Shown here: positions 43,156 to 51,644 of the stretch, piece by piece
Layout of the letters: the number at the start of each line of letters is the position of its first letter
Numbering within the stretch: the stretch's first letter is position 1
Origin: Salipiger profundus
GTDB lineage: Bacteria > Pseudomonadota > Alphaproteobacteria > Rhodobacterales > Rhodobacteraceae
Direction: 5' to 3'
DNA: 64,000 nucleotides
Assembly (NCBI RefSeq): GCF_001969385.1
Contig: NZ_CP014796.1
Span: forward strand, 2,869,501-2,933,500
Made by a program: the position numbers and the translations under genes
The notes under the pieces: generated by a model
What the model saw: the letters and a program-made list of their open reading frames with translations, nothing else
What the model was told of the DNA's origin: nothing
Database searches by the model: none

Positions 43156-44067
43156 ATGAATTTCAAGCAGCTCGAGGCGTTCTACTGGCTGAGCCAGCTG
43201 CGAAACTACCGCCAGACGGCAGAGTTCCTGTCGCTGACGCAACCGGCGGTCTCGGCCCGGATCCAGTCGCTCGAGAAGGATCTCGGGAAGACGCTGATCG
43301 ACCGCGAGGCGGCAAGCTTCGCGCTGACCGACCAGGGCATCGAGGTTGCCGAATTCGCGGTCCAGTTCCTGAACCTGCGAGAGGCGATGATGGGCCGGCT
43401 GCAGGACAAGCGGAAGCGGCGGCTGTCGATCGGACTTGCCGGCATGGCGGCCTTCACCTTCGGGCCGCTGCTGCGCGACGCGGTGGCCGAGGCCGACCCC
43501 GATCTGCTGCTCGACATCTACGCCGGCTCCGACATGCAGCTGCGCGGTTTCATCGCCTCGGGGACGCTCGACGCGGCCTTCACCGCCAGCGGTGACCGCG
43601 CGCCCGACAGTGACTTCGCAGTGCGCTACACGGTCGGCTGGGTGGCGCGGCCAGACGTGATCGCCGGGCGCGATCTGCCGATGACGCCCGAGGATCTGCG
43701 CACGCTGCCGCTGGTGCTCTACCCGAAGACCTCGCCGCTGTTCAATCCGGTGGCGCAATACGTCGACGAGATGCGCGAGCGCCCGGCGGCCCGCCATTAC
43801 GGCAATTCGCTCGCCACGATCTGCGAGATGCTGCGTCAGGGCTACGGCGCGTCCGCGCTGGCGCTGACGCCGCTCGAAAGGGACATCGCGCAGGGCCGGC
43901 TGGTCGAGATACCCGCGACCGAACCGATCCCCGCGCTCGAGGTGGCCTGCACCCATGTCAACCGGGCCCGCCGCAAGCAGGTGGGCGCGGTGCTCGATCT
44001 CGCGCGCGAGGCGGCGCGGAACTGGTGTGCAGGCCATGAGAAGTATGCCTCGTTCGTGACGCGCTGA
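43156..44067 (+). CDS. LysR-family transcriptional regulator
   Basis: This 303-residue protein has the LysR N-terminal helix-turn-helix (MNFKQLEAFYWLSQLRNYRQ, then LSLTQPAVSARIQSLEKDLG) and a periplasmic-binding-like effector domain (GLAGMAAFTFGPLLRDAV). GGGGA precedes the ATG. It is divergent from the 2-hydroxyacid dehydrogenase gene, the classic arrangement for autorepression and activation of the neighbour. It ends 3 bases before the convergent rraA-like gene. Confidence 0.93.
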   Translation: MNFKQLEAFYWLSQLRNYRQTAEFLSLTQPAVSARIQSLEKDLGKTLIDREAASFALTDQGIEVAEFAVQFLNLREAMMGRLQDKRKRRLSIGLAGMAAFTFGPLLRDAVAEADPDLLLDIYAGSDMQLRGFIASGTLDAAFTASGDRAPDSDFAVRYTVGWVARPDVIAGRDLPMTPEDLRTLPLVLYPKTSPLFNPVAQYVDEMRERPAARHYGNSLATICEMLRQGYGASALALTPLERDIAQGRLVEIPATEPIPALEVACTHVNRARRKQVGAVLDLAREAARNWCAGHEKYASFVTR

Positions 44068-44070
44068 GCG

Positions 44071-44748
44071 TCAGCCCTTGGTCTTGGCTTCGACCATCTT
44101 GGTCGCGCCGGACATCTCGCCGAGGTGCAGCCCGCCGGTGATCTTGGCTTCGTTCACCTGGCCGCGCTCGGTCTTCAGCTCGCCTTCGGCGATGACCTCG
44201 TCGAGATCCTCGGGGGCGATGAAGAGCACGCCGCTCTCATCCGCAAGCACCGCGTAACCCGGGAGCACCGCCGCGCCGCCGATCGAGACCGGCACGTTGA
44301 AGCCGCCGCCGGTGTTGTAGAGCCGGGTGGTGACGGGAGAGGGGCCGCGCGACCACATGGCGAAGTCCTGCTCCTTGATCTCCGCGGTGTCGGTGTGCGG
44401 GCCGTCGACGCAGCCGCCCTCGAGTCCGATCATTGCCGCCATGCGGGTCACGCCGCCACCCCAGCAGGCGTATTTCGTATCGCCCAGACGGTCGACGGCA
44501 AGGAAGTAGCCCGGCCCGCACTGGCTGAGGCAGTGGTGCAGCAGCGTGCTGTCGAGCCCGGGGATCGCCAGCGTCGCGACGGTGGCCGCCACGACCTTGC
44601 CGGGCAGCACAGGCTGGATCGCGGGGGCGGCAAAGCCGTAGTGGTAGAAGTGGCCGATGGTCGCGGTCTCGAGTTTCGCGAGCCGGTCGAGCTTCTCCTG
44701 CGGGATCGGCGCGGGCATCGGGTTCAGCTTGTAGGTCAGGTTGGACAT
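44071..44748 (-). CDS. RraA-family protein (4-hydroxy-4-methyl-2-oxoglutarate aldolase-like)
   Basis: This 225-residue protein of the RraA/HMG-aldolase fold has the landmark GGGVTRMAAMIGLEGGCVDG followed by a D-T segment, and a C-terminal ADESGVLFIAPED. Family members are either class II aldolases or decarboxylases for oxaloacetate-like substrates, or RNase E inhibitors. The canonical G-G-x(20)-R-D signature is imperfect here: the segment after VDG reads PHTDTAEI, so aldolase activity is uncertain. It is the last gene of the TRAP system B unit, 10 bases after dctM, which supports a metabolic role on the imported acid. Confidence 0.75.
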   Translation of the reverse strand: MSNLTYKLNPMPAPIPQEKLDRLAKLETATIGHFYHYGFAAPAIQPVLPGKVVAATVATLAIPGLDSTLLHHCLSQCGPGYFLAVDRLGDTKYACWGGGVTRMAAMIGLEGGCVDGPHTDTAEIKEQDFAMWSRGPSPVTTRLYNTGGGFNVPVSIGGAAVLPGYAVLADESGVLFIAPEDLDEVIAEGELKTERGQVNEAKITGGLHLGEMSGATKMVEAKTKG

Positions 44749-44758
44749 GTTGGTTCTC

Positions 44759-46045
44759 TTAGTTTTGGGGCCCGAGGATGAGGTCGGGCAGGAACGTGAC
44801 CGTCTGGGGCACGTAGGTGAGCAGGAGCAGCACCGCGAGAAGCGGTATCAGCATAGGCAGCACGGCCATCGTCACCTTCTCGAAGCGGACGCGGCCGACC
44901 TCGGCGACGATGTAGAGGCCGATGCCCATGGGCGGCGTCGCAATGCCCATCAGCAGGCCGAGCTGGATGATGATGCCGAAGTGAACCCGGTCGATGCCGT
45001 AGGCGTCGATCAGCGGCAGCAGCGTCGGCACGAGGATCAGCTTGGCGGGCACGCCCTCGACCACGCAGCCGACGAGGATGATGAACACCAGCAGCAGCGC
45101 GAGGAACACGTTCTTGTCCTCGGTCAGCGCAAAGGTGAAATCCGCCAGCTTCTGCGGAGTCTGGTCGATCGCAAGCAGCCAGCCCATGGCGATGGAGAAG
45201 GCGATGATGATCATGATGACCGCGGTCATCATGGCGGTGTCCGACAGCGCCGCGACGAAGGCGCGGAAGGTCAGCTCCTTGTACCACAGGCCGATGATGA
45301 TGCAGTAGATGCAGGCCAGCACACCCGCCTCGGTGGCGGTGACGAAGCCGAACATGATCGAGCCGAGGATGATCGCCGGAGCGACCAGTGCGAGGAAGCC
45401 ATGCTTGGCGGAGCCCGCGATCTCGCGCGGGGTGGCGCGGGGCTGCGTCGGGAATTCCTCGAACTGGGCGCGGAAGCGGACGTAGAGCATCAGCGACAGG
45501 CCGACGAGGATGCCCGGCACCAGCCCGGCAAGGAACATCCGCTCGATCGACTGCTGGGCAAGGAAAGCGTAGAGCACGAGCCCGATCGACGGCGGGATGA
45601 GCGGCCCGATGACCGACGAGGCGACGGTGATGGCAGCGGCGAAGTCGGACTTGTAGCCGCGTTCGCGCATCGCCTTGATCTCGATGGCGCCAAGGCCCGC
45701 GCAGTCCGCCACGGCGGCGCCCGAGATGCCCGCGAAGATCATCGACGACAGGATGTTCACCTGCGCGAGACCGGCTTTCAGGTGGCCGACGAGGGCATTG
45801 GCGAATGCGAAGATGCGCTCGGTCACGCCGGTGGCGTTCATCAGGTTGCCGGCCATGATGAAGAACGGCACGGCGGTCAGCGAGGCCTTGTTCACGCCCT
45901 CGAGCATCTGCTGGGGAATGATCTGCATCGCCGATGAGAAATCGGAGGTGAGGAAGGTCAGCACCGTGGCGGTGCCGATGGCGATCGAGATGGGCACGCG
46001 CATCAGGATCAGTGCGATGAATGTGCCGAAGAGGATCCAGGCCAT
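44759..46045 (-). CDS. dctM: TRAP transporter large permease (DctM), system B
   Basis: A 428-residue, about twelve-helix permease with AVPFFIMAGNLMNATG, GISGAAVADCAGLG and PPSIGLVLYAF, all DctM landmarks. It works with the DctQ and DctP encoded just upstream; the dctQ stop lies 3 bases before it. Sequence differs clearly from the system A DctM, so this is not a recent duplication. Confidence 0.95.
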   Translation of the reverse strand: MAWILFGTFIALILMRVPISIAIGTATVLTFLTSDFSSAMQIIPQQMLEGVNKASLTAVPFFIMAGNLMNATGVTERIFAFANALVGHLKAGLAQVNILSSMIFAGISGAAVADCAGLGAIEIKAMRERGYKSDFAAAITVASSVIGPLIPPSIGLVLYAFLAQQSIERMFLAGLVPGILVGLSLMLYVRFRAQFEEFPTQPRATPREIAGSAKHGFLALVAPAIILGSIMFGFVTATEAGVLACIYCIIIGLWYKELTFRAFVAALSDTAMMTAVIMIIIAFSIAMGWLLAIDQTPQKLADFTFALTEDKNVFLALLLVFIILVGCVVEGVPAKLILVPTLLPLIDAYGIDRVHFGIIIQLGLLMGIATPPMGIGLYIVAEVGRVRFEKVTMAVLPMLIPLLAVLLLLTYVPQTVTFLPDLILGPQN

Positions 46046-46048
46046 GGG

Positions 46049-46612
46049 TTACAGCTCCGGGTGATGGTCGGTGACGTTCTCGGGCATGCCCGCCGCCAGC
46101 TTCACGATGTCGAGGATGGCGGTCAGCGCCACGAGGGCCGTCGAGACGAACAGCGGGAACGAAAGCGCGAGACGCGGCAGCTCGACGCCGGTGGGCAGCG
46201 TGGCGCCGTCGTAGATGCCCGTCGACGTCGCGATGACGGTCGGCACCTCCATCAGCAGCACGCCGGTGACGACGAGGGTCGCCGCATCCGAGACGACGCG
46301 GGTCACGACCATGCCGGCCGGGCCGAGCCGCTCGGCCACGAAGTCGACGCGCACGTCCTTGAGGCGCGCGTAGAGCGCGAAGAAGCCGAAGAAGCTGAGC
46401 CAGATGAAGAACACCATGGTCCAGGGCCAGATCCAGTAGGCCGCAAGGCCCAGCGGGCGCAGGATGATCGTCGCGGTGGTCAGGGCCAGCATCGCCAGAA
46501 GACAGATGTTGGAGATCCAGAGGAAGGCCCCGCCCAGTGTCCAGTTCAACCGGTCGATCCGGTTGAGGGCCCGCTGAAGCGGGCCCTCCGGCATGTAGTC
46601 TTCGGGTGTCAC
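46049..46612 (-). CDS. dctQ: TRAP transporter small permease (DctQ), system B
   Basis: A 187-residue, four-helix protein (WTLGGAFLWISNICLLAMLA; WPWTMVFFIWLSFFGFFALY) with the DctQ-type loop YARLKDVRVDFVAERL. The start is GTG at 46612, overlapping the dctP stop (GTGA). It has a short cytosolic N-terminus (MTPEDYMPEGPL). Confidence 0.88.
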   Translation of the reverse strand: MTPEDYMPEGPLQRALNRIDRLNWTLGGAFLWISNICLLAMLALTTATIILRPLGLAAYWIWPWTMVFFIWLSFFGFFALYARLKDVRVDFVAERLGPAGMVVTRVVSDAATLVVTGVLLMEVPTVIATSTGIYDGATLPTGVELPRLALSFPLFVSTALVALTAILDIVKLAAGMPENVTDHHPEL

Positions 46613-47610
46613 TGCGAAGCGGCCCGGGTCTCGTCGATGGTCTCGAGAAGACCGTCCGGCAGGTTGCCCTCGGCGGCCTGTTCCTCGTAGTAGGCGCGCA
46701 TCGTGTCGACCAGCGGCGCGGTGTCGATGACGGTGTAGGTGGCGCCATCCTCGACCATGCGTTCGATGCTTGCGTCCGCAACCGAGAACATCAGATCCTG
46801 CGACATTGCGCCGGCCTCGTCATAGGCCTTGAGCAGCCCGGCACGGGTCTCCTCGTCAAGCGCGTTCAGTGCATCCTCGTTGACCATGAAACCCACGGAC
46901 TGCCAGTATTCGTCCATGCGGGTGATGTAGGGAGCGACCTCGTTGAAGCGCATGGATTCGACCAGCGCGATGGGCGAGTTCACGGCCTGCACGATGCCCT
47001 TCGAGATCGACTGGTAGACCTCGGTCCAGGGCAGGGTGATCACCTCGGCGCCGATGGCGTCCCAGGTCTCGATGGCGCTCTTGCTCTCGTGCATGCGCAG
47101 CTTGAGGCCATCGTAGTCCGCAGCGGTCTCGAGCGGCACGTTCGACACGGTTACCCGGAAGGGGCCGCGCAGCACGCGCGTCGGATCGCCCAGCGGGCGC
47201 ACGCCCGAAGCTTCGGCGGCGTTGTCGAACCAGCCTTTCACGAGGTCCGAGTTCATGAAACGGACCCAGTGGTCGAAATCGTCGAAGGCGAAGGCGGGCG
47301 TGGTCCAGTCAAGCGCCGGTTCCCACTTCTTCATGTAGCTGTAGCCCTCGGCGTAGATCTGCACGATGTTCGCCTGCAGTTGCTCGAGAACGGCGTTCTC
47401 CTTGCCGAGCTGCTCGTTGGGATAGACGGTGATCTTGAGTTCGCCGTCGGTGTATTCCTCGGTCAGCTCGGCGAACTTCTCGAAGACCTGTCCCTCGGGG
47501 CTGTCCACCGGCATCTTGGTGGCCATCTTCCAGGTGGTTTCCGCGTAGGCGGTGGAGCCCAGCAGCATGGCGAGGCCCGTGGCAAGGCCGAATACGGTTT
47601 TGACATTCAT
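46609..47610 (-). CDS. dctP: TRAP transporter solute-binding protein (DctP), system B
   Basis: This 333-residue periplasmic protein has a signal peptide (about 1-23, ending STAYA). It shows the DctP core YDGLKLRMHESKSAIETWDA, with the conserved Arg, and ending motifs VQAVNSPIALVESMRF. It probably binds a carboxylate. ACGGAGTATCCGAC precedes the ATG. The creatininase-family gene ends 57 bases upstream on the same strand, so the transporter may be read through from the long hyu operon. Confidence 0.93.
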   Translation of the reverse strand: MNVKTVFGLATGLAMLLGSTAYAETTWKMATKMPVDSPEGQVFEKFAELTEEYTDGELKITVYPNEQLGKENAVLEQLQANIVQIYAEGYSYMKKWEPALDWTTPAFAFDDFDHWVRFMNSDLVKGWFDNAAEASGVRPLGDPTRVLRGPFRVTVSNVPLETAADYDGLKLRMHESKSAIETWDAIGAEVITLPWTEVYQSISKGIVQAVNSPIALVESMRFNEVAPYITRMDEYWQSVGFMVNEDALNALDEETRAGLLKAYDEAGAMSQDLMFSVADASIERMVEDGATYTVIDTAPLVDTMRAYYEEQAAEGNLPDGLLETIDETRAASQ

Positions 47611-47667
47611 GTCGGATACTCCGTGTTGGTTGGGGTTTGCCGGCCGATGCCGGTTCTGGTTGTAGGC

Positions 47668-48477
47668 TTAGTCGTGCAGGCCCTTGGCGACATGGTCGCG
47701 CACCAGCCCGGCACCGATGGCGGCAAGGCGCTTGACCAGCACGTCGCCGGTCTCGGCCGAGCACAGGGTCGGATCGCAGCCGTAGGCACCGGTCTCGGTC
47801 GCCTCGAGCGCTTCGATGGGGGCCTGGATCTTCGCGCCGTCGTAGACGACCGAGGAGAAGCCGCCGATGTCCATGCCCTTGATCGTGCTGCCGGTGGGGG
47901 CGGGCTTGACGAGGTCCTGCCGGATCAGGTCGGGGTAGAAATGCAGGCCGACCGAGGTCAGCGGATCGCCGCCGTGGCCAGAGCTCGCCCTGGCCTTGTC
48001 GGCGCCGATGAGCGCGGGAAGCTCGCCGTAGGCCACCTGCCAGAGATACATCGACGGGATGAAGAGCCCCGCCTTCTGGCGCCAGCGCAGCGCGACCTCG
48101 GTGATCGCGGGCACGTTGCCGCCGTGGCCGTTGACGATCATCAGCTTGCGAATGCCGTGACGCTCGAGGCAGCCGAACATGTCGTCGAGGATGCCGCAGA
48201 GCGTGGCATGGCTGATCGAGATGCCGCCGTGGCTCGACTCGAAGTAGTCCTTGCCGCCGAACGGAATGACCGGGGCCACGAAGGTCGGCACGCCGTCCTC
48301 GCGGGCGGTCTTGGCGATCTCCATCGCCATCAGGTCGGCTGCCATGTAGTCACCCATCGGCGCGTGGATGCCCTGGTCCTCGAGCGAGCCCATGGGCAGC
48401 AGCACGACGGCCTCGGAGGTGAGTTCCTGGCGGGCTTCTTCCGAGGTCAGCTCGGCGATACGGATCTTTTCGATCAT
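47668..48477 (-). CDS. Creatininase-family hydrolase
   Basis: This 269-residue protein belongs to the creatininase (creatinine amidohydrolase) family. The metal-site motifs are PMGSLEDQGIHAPMGDY near residues 28-44 and NGHGGN near 115-120. The family pattern is usually LExHGxH; here the first His of that pair is Gln (LEDQGIH). The Glu that follows the second site in true creatininase (NGHYEN) is also absent. So it is a divergent amidohydrolase, and creatinine is not assured as substrate. AAGGACCAG precedes the ATG. It lies in the same direction as, and downstream of, the FAD oxidase and hydantoinase genes. Confidence 0.8.
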   Translation of the reverse strand: MIEKIRIAELTSEEARQELTSEAVVLLPMGSLEDQGIHAPMGDYMAADLMAMEIAKTAREDGVPTFVAPVIPFGGKDYFESSHGGISISHATLCGILDDMFGCLERHGIRKLMIVNGHGGNVPAITEVALRWRQKAGLFIPSMYLWQVAYGELPALIGADKARASSGHGGDPLTSVGLHFYPDLIRQDLVKPAPTGSTIKGMDIGGFSSVVYDGAKIQAPIEALEATETGAYGCDPTLCSAETGDVLVKRLAAIGAGLVRDHVAKGLHD

Positions 48478-48592
48478 CTGGTCTGGTCCTTGTCAGTCGT
48501 GAGCGGTCGGGTCCGAGTGAACCGGAGTGACGCGGGGTGCGTCCAATTCATTCGGCTGTCCGACCGATAGAGAAAATTTTCGCCGCGCCCGG

Positions 48593-49918
48593 TCATTCCG
48601 CGGCCTGCGCGGTTGCGGGCATGGTGCCGAAGCGGTCGGCCCGGAACGGGGTCGGATCGACGAGCGGCGCCGCGCCGGTGGCAAGCTCCACGGCAAGCTG
48701 TCCGGCGGCCGGTCCGATGCCGAAGCCGTGGCCCGAGAACCCGGTGGCTAGGGTGAGGCCGGGGATCTGCGCGGCGGGGCCGATGACCGGCACCGCGTCC
48801 GGGGTCACATCGATGATGCCGCCCCACTTCTGCGCGATCCTTGCGTCCTTGAAGGCGGGGAACGCGGCTTCGACGGCGCGCATGGTCCGCGCGAGTTCGG
48901 CCTCGCGGGGCTCGGGGTCGAGCACCCGGCAGCGTTCGAAGGGGGTGACGGCATCGTCGGCCCAGCGGCGGGCGGTAGTCAGGCCGTCCCACATGCCGCG
49001 GTCGACGGTCAGCGCCAGCTCGCCCCGGTTCTTGCGAAGGGCGGGCAGGAATTTCGTCAGCAGCCGGAAGCTGTCGGGCGTGATCTGCACCCTGGCGCGG
49101 CCCCGGCGCGAGATCGTGTAGCCCCCGTCGAGCCTCGGGCGGATGCCGAAGTCGCCGTTGCCGAGCGCATGCGCCGGGCCGCCCTTGAGCGGCGCCGTGC
49201 GCAGCACCGAGCCGCGCACCCGCAGCTGTGGCAGGTCGATCCCCAGATTGCCGAGGAAGAGCCGCGACCAAGCGCCGCCGGCGAGGATCACCGAGCGGCA
49301 GCGGATCGTGCCCCGTTCGGTGACCACCCCCGAGACCGCGCCCGCCGACGTCTCGATGCTGCGCACCGCGCAGCCGGTGAGGATCTTCGCGCCCTTGACG
49401 CGGGCACCCCGGGCGATGGCGGGCGCCGCAAGCGAGGGCTCGGCGCGGCCGTCGTCCTCGGTGAAAAGTCCCGCGCGCGCCGGCAGGGAAGCGCCGGGGA
49501 AACGCTCTGCCAGCTGCGCGCGGGTCAGCCGCTGCGCGCCGATGCCGAAGCGGTCGGCGTCCGCGGCGACTTTCTCGATCCATGCCATCTCGGCGTCGGT
49601 GTGCGCGGTGTAGACGATGCCGGAGCGGCGGAAGCCGGTCTCGTGGCCGAGCCGCTGGGCCAGTGTGTCCCAGATCCGCAGGCTCTCTATGCCCAGCGGG
49701 TACTCGGCGACGTCGCGGCCCATCCGGCGCACCCAGCCCCAGTTGCGGCTCGACTGCTCGCCGGCGATGCGGCCCTTTTCCACGAGCGCCACCCGGTGCC
49801 CCAGCTCGGCGGCCCGAAGCGCGGCCGAGCAACCGACGATGCCGCCGCCGATGACGACGATGTCGACCTCGCCGGGAAGCGAGGGGTCGCCTTCGAGGGT
49901 TTCAACGAAAGGTCTCAT
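48593..49918 (-). CDS. FAD-dependent amino-acid/amine oxidase (DAO family)
   Basis: This 441-residue flavoprotein has dinucleotide motif VIGGGIVGCSAALRA, the segment GEQSSRNWGWVRRMG seen in a sarcosine/glycine-oxidase-like subgroup, and a C-terminal FAD contact TLATGFSGHGFGIGP. It should oxidise an amine or N-methyl amino acid and transfer electrons to oxygen or another acceptor. Its ATG at 49918 overlaps the SDR gene stop by one base (TGATG). The longer open frame upstream is rejected because it crosses the SDR gene antisense to no known domain. Confidence 0.87.
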   Translation of the reverse strand: MRPFVETLEGDPSLPGEVDIVVIGGGIVGCSAALRAAELGHRVALVEKGRIAGEQSSRNWGWVRRMGRDVAEYPLGIESLRIWDTLAQRLGHETGFRRSGIVYTAHTDAEMAWIEKVAADADRFGIGAQRLTRAQLAERFPGASLPARAGLFTEDDGRAEPSLAAPAIARGARVKGAKILTGCAVRSIETSAGAVSGVVTERGTIRCRSVILAGGAWSRLFLGNLGIDLPQLRVRGSVLRTAPLKGGPAHALGNGDFGIRPRLDGGYTISRRGRARVQITPDSFRLLTKFLPALRKNRGELALTVDRGMWDGLTTARRWADDAVTPFERCRVLDPEPREAELARTMRAVEAAFPAFKDARIAQKWGGIIDVTPDAVPVIGPAAQIPGLTLATGFSGHGFGIGPAAGQLAVELATGAAPLVDPTPFRADRFGTMPATAQAAE

Positions 49919-50637
49919 CACAGCCCCGGTTCGTAGCGCCAGTTGACGTTCAGCTCCGAGACCGTTGCCGTGTTGGGCAGGGTCACCACCTCGGCGACGA
50001 GGCGGGCAAGGTCTTCGGGCTGGGTGATCTCGTGACGCGGCAGCTCGTCGTGGCGCAGCGTCAGGTCGGTGGCGACGAACCCCGGGCAGACGGCGCAGGC
50101 GCGCACCCCGTGGTCCCAGCCGGCCCGGCGGGCGGCATGCGACAGCGCGATGGCCGCGTGCTTGGTCATCTGGTAGCCGGCGTTGAGCCCCAGCACCCGC
50201 TGCCCCGAAAGCGAGGCGAGCACCACGACCCGGCCGGTCCCCGAGCGGCACAGCGCGGGCAGCGCGGCGCGGGTCAGCCGGAAGGGTGCCTTGACGTTGA
50301 TCGACAGAAGCGCGTCGAGCACCTCTTCCATCTCGTCGTCGGCCTGCGGCTCCTCCGGCATCAGTTCGAGCGGCCCGGCGATGCCGGCGTTGTTCACCAG
50401 CGCGTCGATCCGGCCGAACTGCGCCTCGGTGGCCTCGACGAAGGCGCGCGCGGCCTCGGGCTTCGCGGCGTCGTAGGGCACCACGAGCGGGTCATGCGTG
50501 GCAAGGCTGTCGGGCAGCGTCGACGGGTCCCGCAGGCCCAGCGACAGCCGGTAGCCGCGCGTGGCCAGCGCCTCGGCGATGGCGGCGCCGATGCCACGGT
50601 TGGCGCCGGTGATCATGGCGACGGGCGCCTCGGTCAT
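49918..50637 (-). CDS. Short-chain dehydrogenase/reductase
   Basis: This 239-residue classical SDR has TGANRGIG, NNAGIAG, catalytic Ser in VLASLSG and Tyr-Lys in YQMTK. The end (VSELNVNWRYEPGL) is the form common in SDRs of catabolic clusters. It starts at 50637, overlapping the ABC ATPase gene by ATGA, and is coupled to the oxidase gene downstream. Substrate unknown; context places it in the same degradation route. Confidence 0.9.
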   Translation of the reverse strand: MTEAPVAMITGANRGIGAAIAEALATRGYRLSLGLRDPSTLPDSLATHDPLVVPYDAAKPEAARAFVEATEAQFGRIDALVNNAGIAGPLELMPEEPQADDEMEEVLDALLSINVKAPFRLTRAALPALCRSGTGRVVVLASLSGQRVLGLNAGYQMTKHAAIALSHAARRAGWDHGVRACAVCPGFVATDLTLRHDELPRHEITQPEDLARLVAEVVTLPNTATVSELNVNWRYEPGL

Positions 50638-51644
50638 GCGGCGGCCTCCCGGGTGAGCGGGCCGGCCTTGATGCAGGCCGCGCGCCAGTTGTCGCCCACC
50701 GGGTCGAGCGGCGGCACGGCGCTGGCGCAGGCCTCTTCGGCGATCGGGCAGCGGGTGCGGAACGGGCAGCCCGAGGGCGGGTTCGCCGGGCTCGGAAGTT
50801 CGCCGGGCAGCACGCGGCTTGAGTCCTCGGGGTCCTTGGGGTGCAGCGAGGGCGTCGCCGCCAGCAACGCCCGCGTGTAGGGGTGCGCGGGCGTGCCGAA
50901 GACCTTTTCCGCCGGGCCTTCCTCGACCACGCGGCCAAGATACATCACTGCGATCCGGGTGCAGAGGTGGCGCACCACGTGCAGGTCGTGGCTGATGAAC
51001 AGCATCGCGAGGTCGAGGTCGCGGCGCAGGTCCATCAGCAGGTTCACCACCTGCGCCTGGATCGACACGTCGAGCGCCGAGACCGGTTCGTCGGCGACGA
51101 TGAAGTCGGGCTTCGTCGAGAGCGCCCGGGCCACCGCGATCCGCTGCCGCTGGCCACCCGAGAACTCGTGCGGGCGGCGCTGCGCCGCCGAGGCGGGAAG
51201 GCCGACCTGTTCGAGCAGCCGGGCCACCTCGGCCTTTACCTCGGAGGTGGGCACGATGTTGTGCGTGCGCAGGCCGTCGGCGATCTGCGCACCGATGGAG
51301 CGGCGCGGATCGAGCGAGCCGAACGGGTCCTGGAAGACCATCTGCATCCGCTGCGACAGCTTGCGGCGCTCGGCGCTCGACAGGCCGGTCAGGTCGCGGC
51401 CCTCGAAGGTCATGGTCCCGGTGGTGGGAGACTCGAGCCCCATCATCATGCGGCCCAGCGTGGACTTGCCGCAGCCGGACTCGCCGACGATGCCGACGGT
51501 CTCGCCCCTGGCAATGGTCAGGCTCACGTCGCGCACCGCCCATATGTCGTGCTGGCGGCCGAGCAGGCCCTGGCGCATCGGATAGTTGCGGCCGAGATGG
51601 TCGGCCACGACGAGCGGCTGCGTGGTGTCTGTCTGTTCGCTCAT
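50634..51644 (-). CDS. Peptide-type ABC importer ATPase (DppF/OppF-like), module B
   Basis: This 336-residue ATPase has Walker A GESGCGKST, signature FSGGQRQR, Walker B FIVADEPVSALD and H-loop FISHD. The Opp-type C-terminal segment (LPGELPSPANPPSGC, then RCP) follows. Start at 51644, overlapping the fused permease/ATPase gene by ATGA. It should dimerise with the ATPase half of that fusion. Confidence 0.92.
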   Translation of the reverse strand: MSEQTDTTQPLVVADHLGRNYPMRQGLLGRQHDIWAVRDVSLTIARGETVGIVGESGCGKSTLGRMMMGLESPTTGTMTFEGRDLTGLSSAERRKLSQRMQMVFQDPFGSLDPRRSIGAQIADGLRTHNIVPTSEVKAEVARLLEQVGLPASAAQRRPHEFSGGQRQRIAVARALSTKPDFIVADEPVSALDVSIQAQVVNLLMDLRRDLDLAMLFISHDLHVVRHLCTRIAVMYLGRVVEEGPAEKVFGTPAHPYTRALLAATPSLHPKDPEDSSRVLPGELPSPANPPSGCPFRTRCPIAEEACASAVPPLDPVGDNWRAACIKAGPLTREAAA

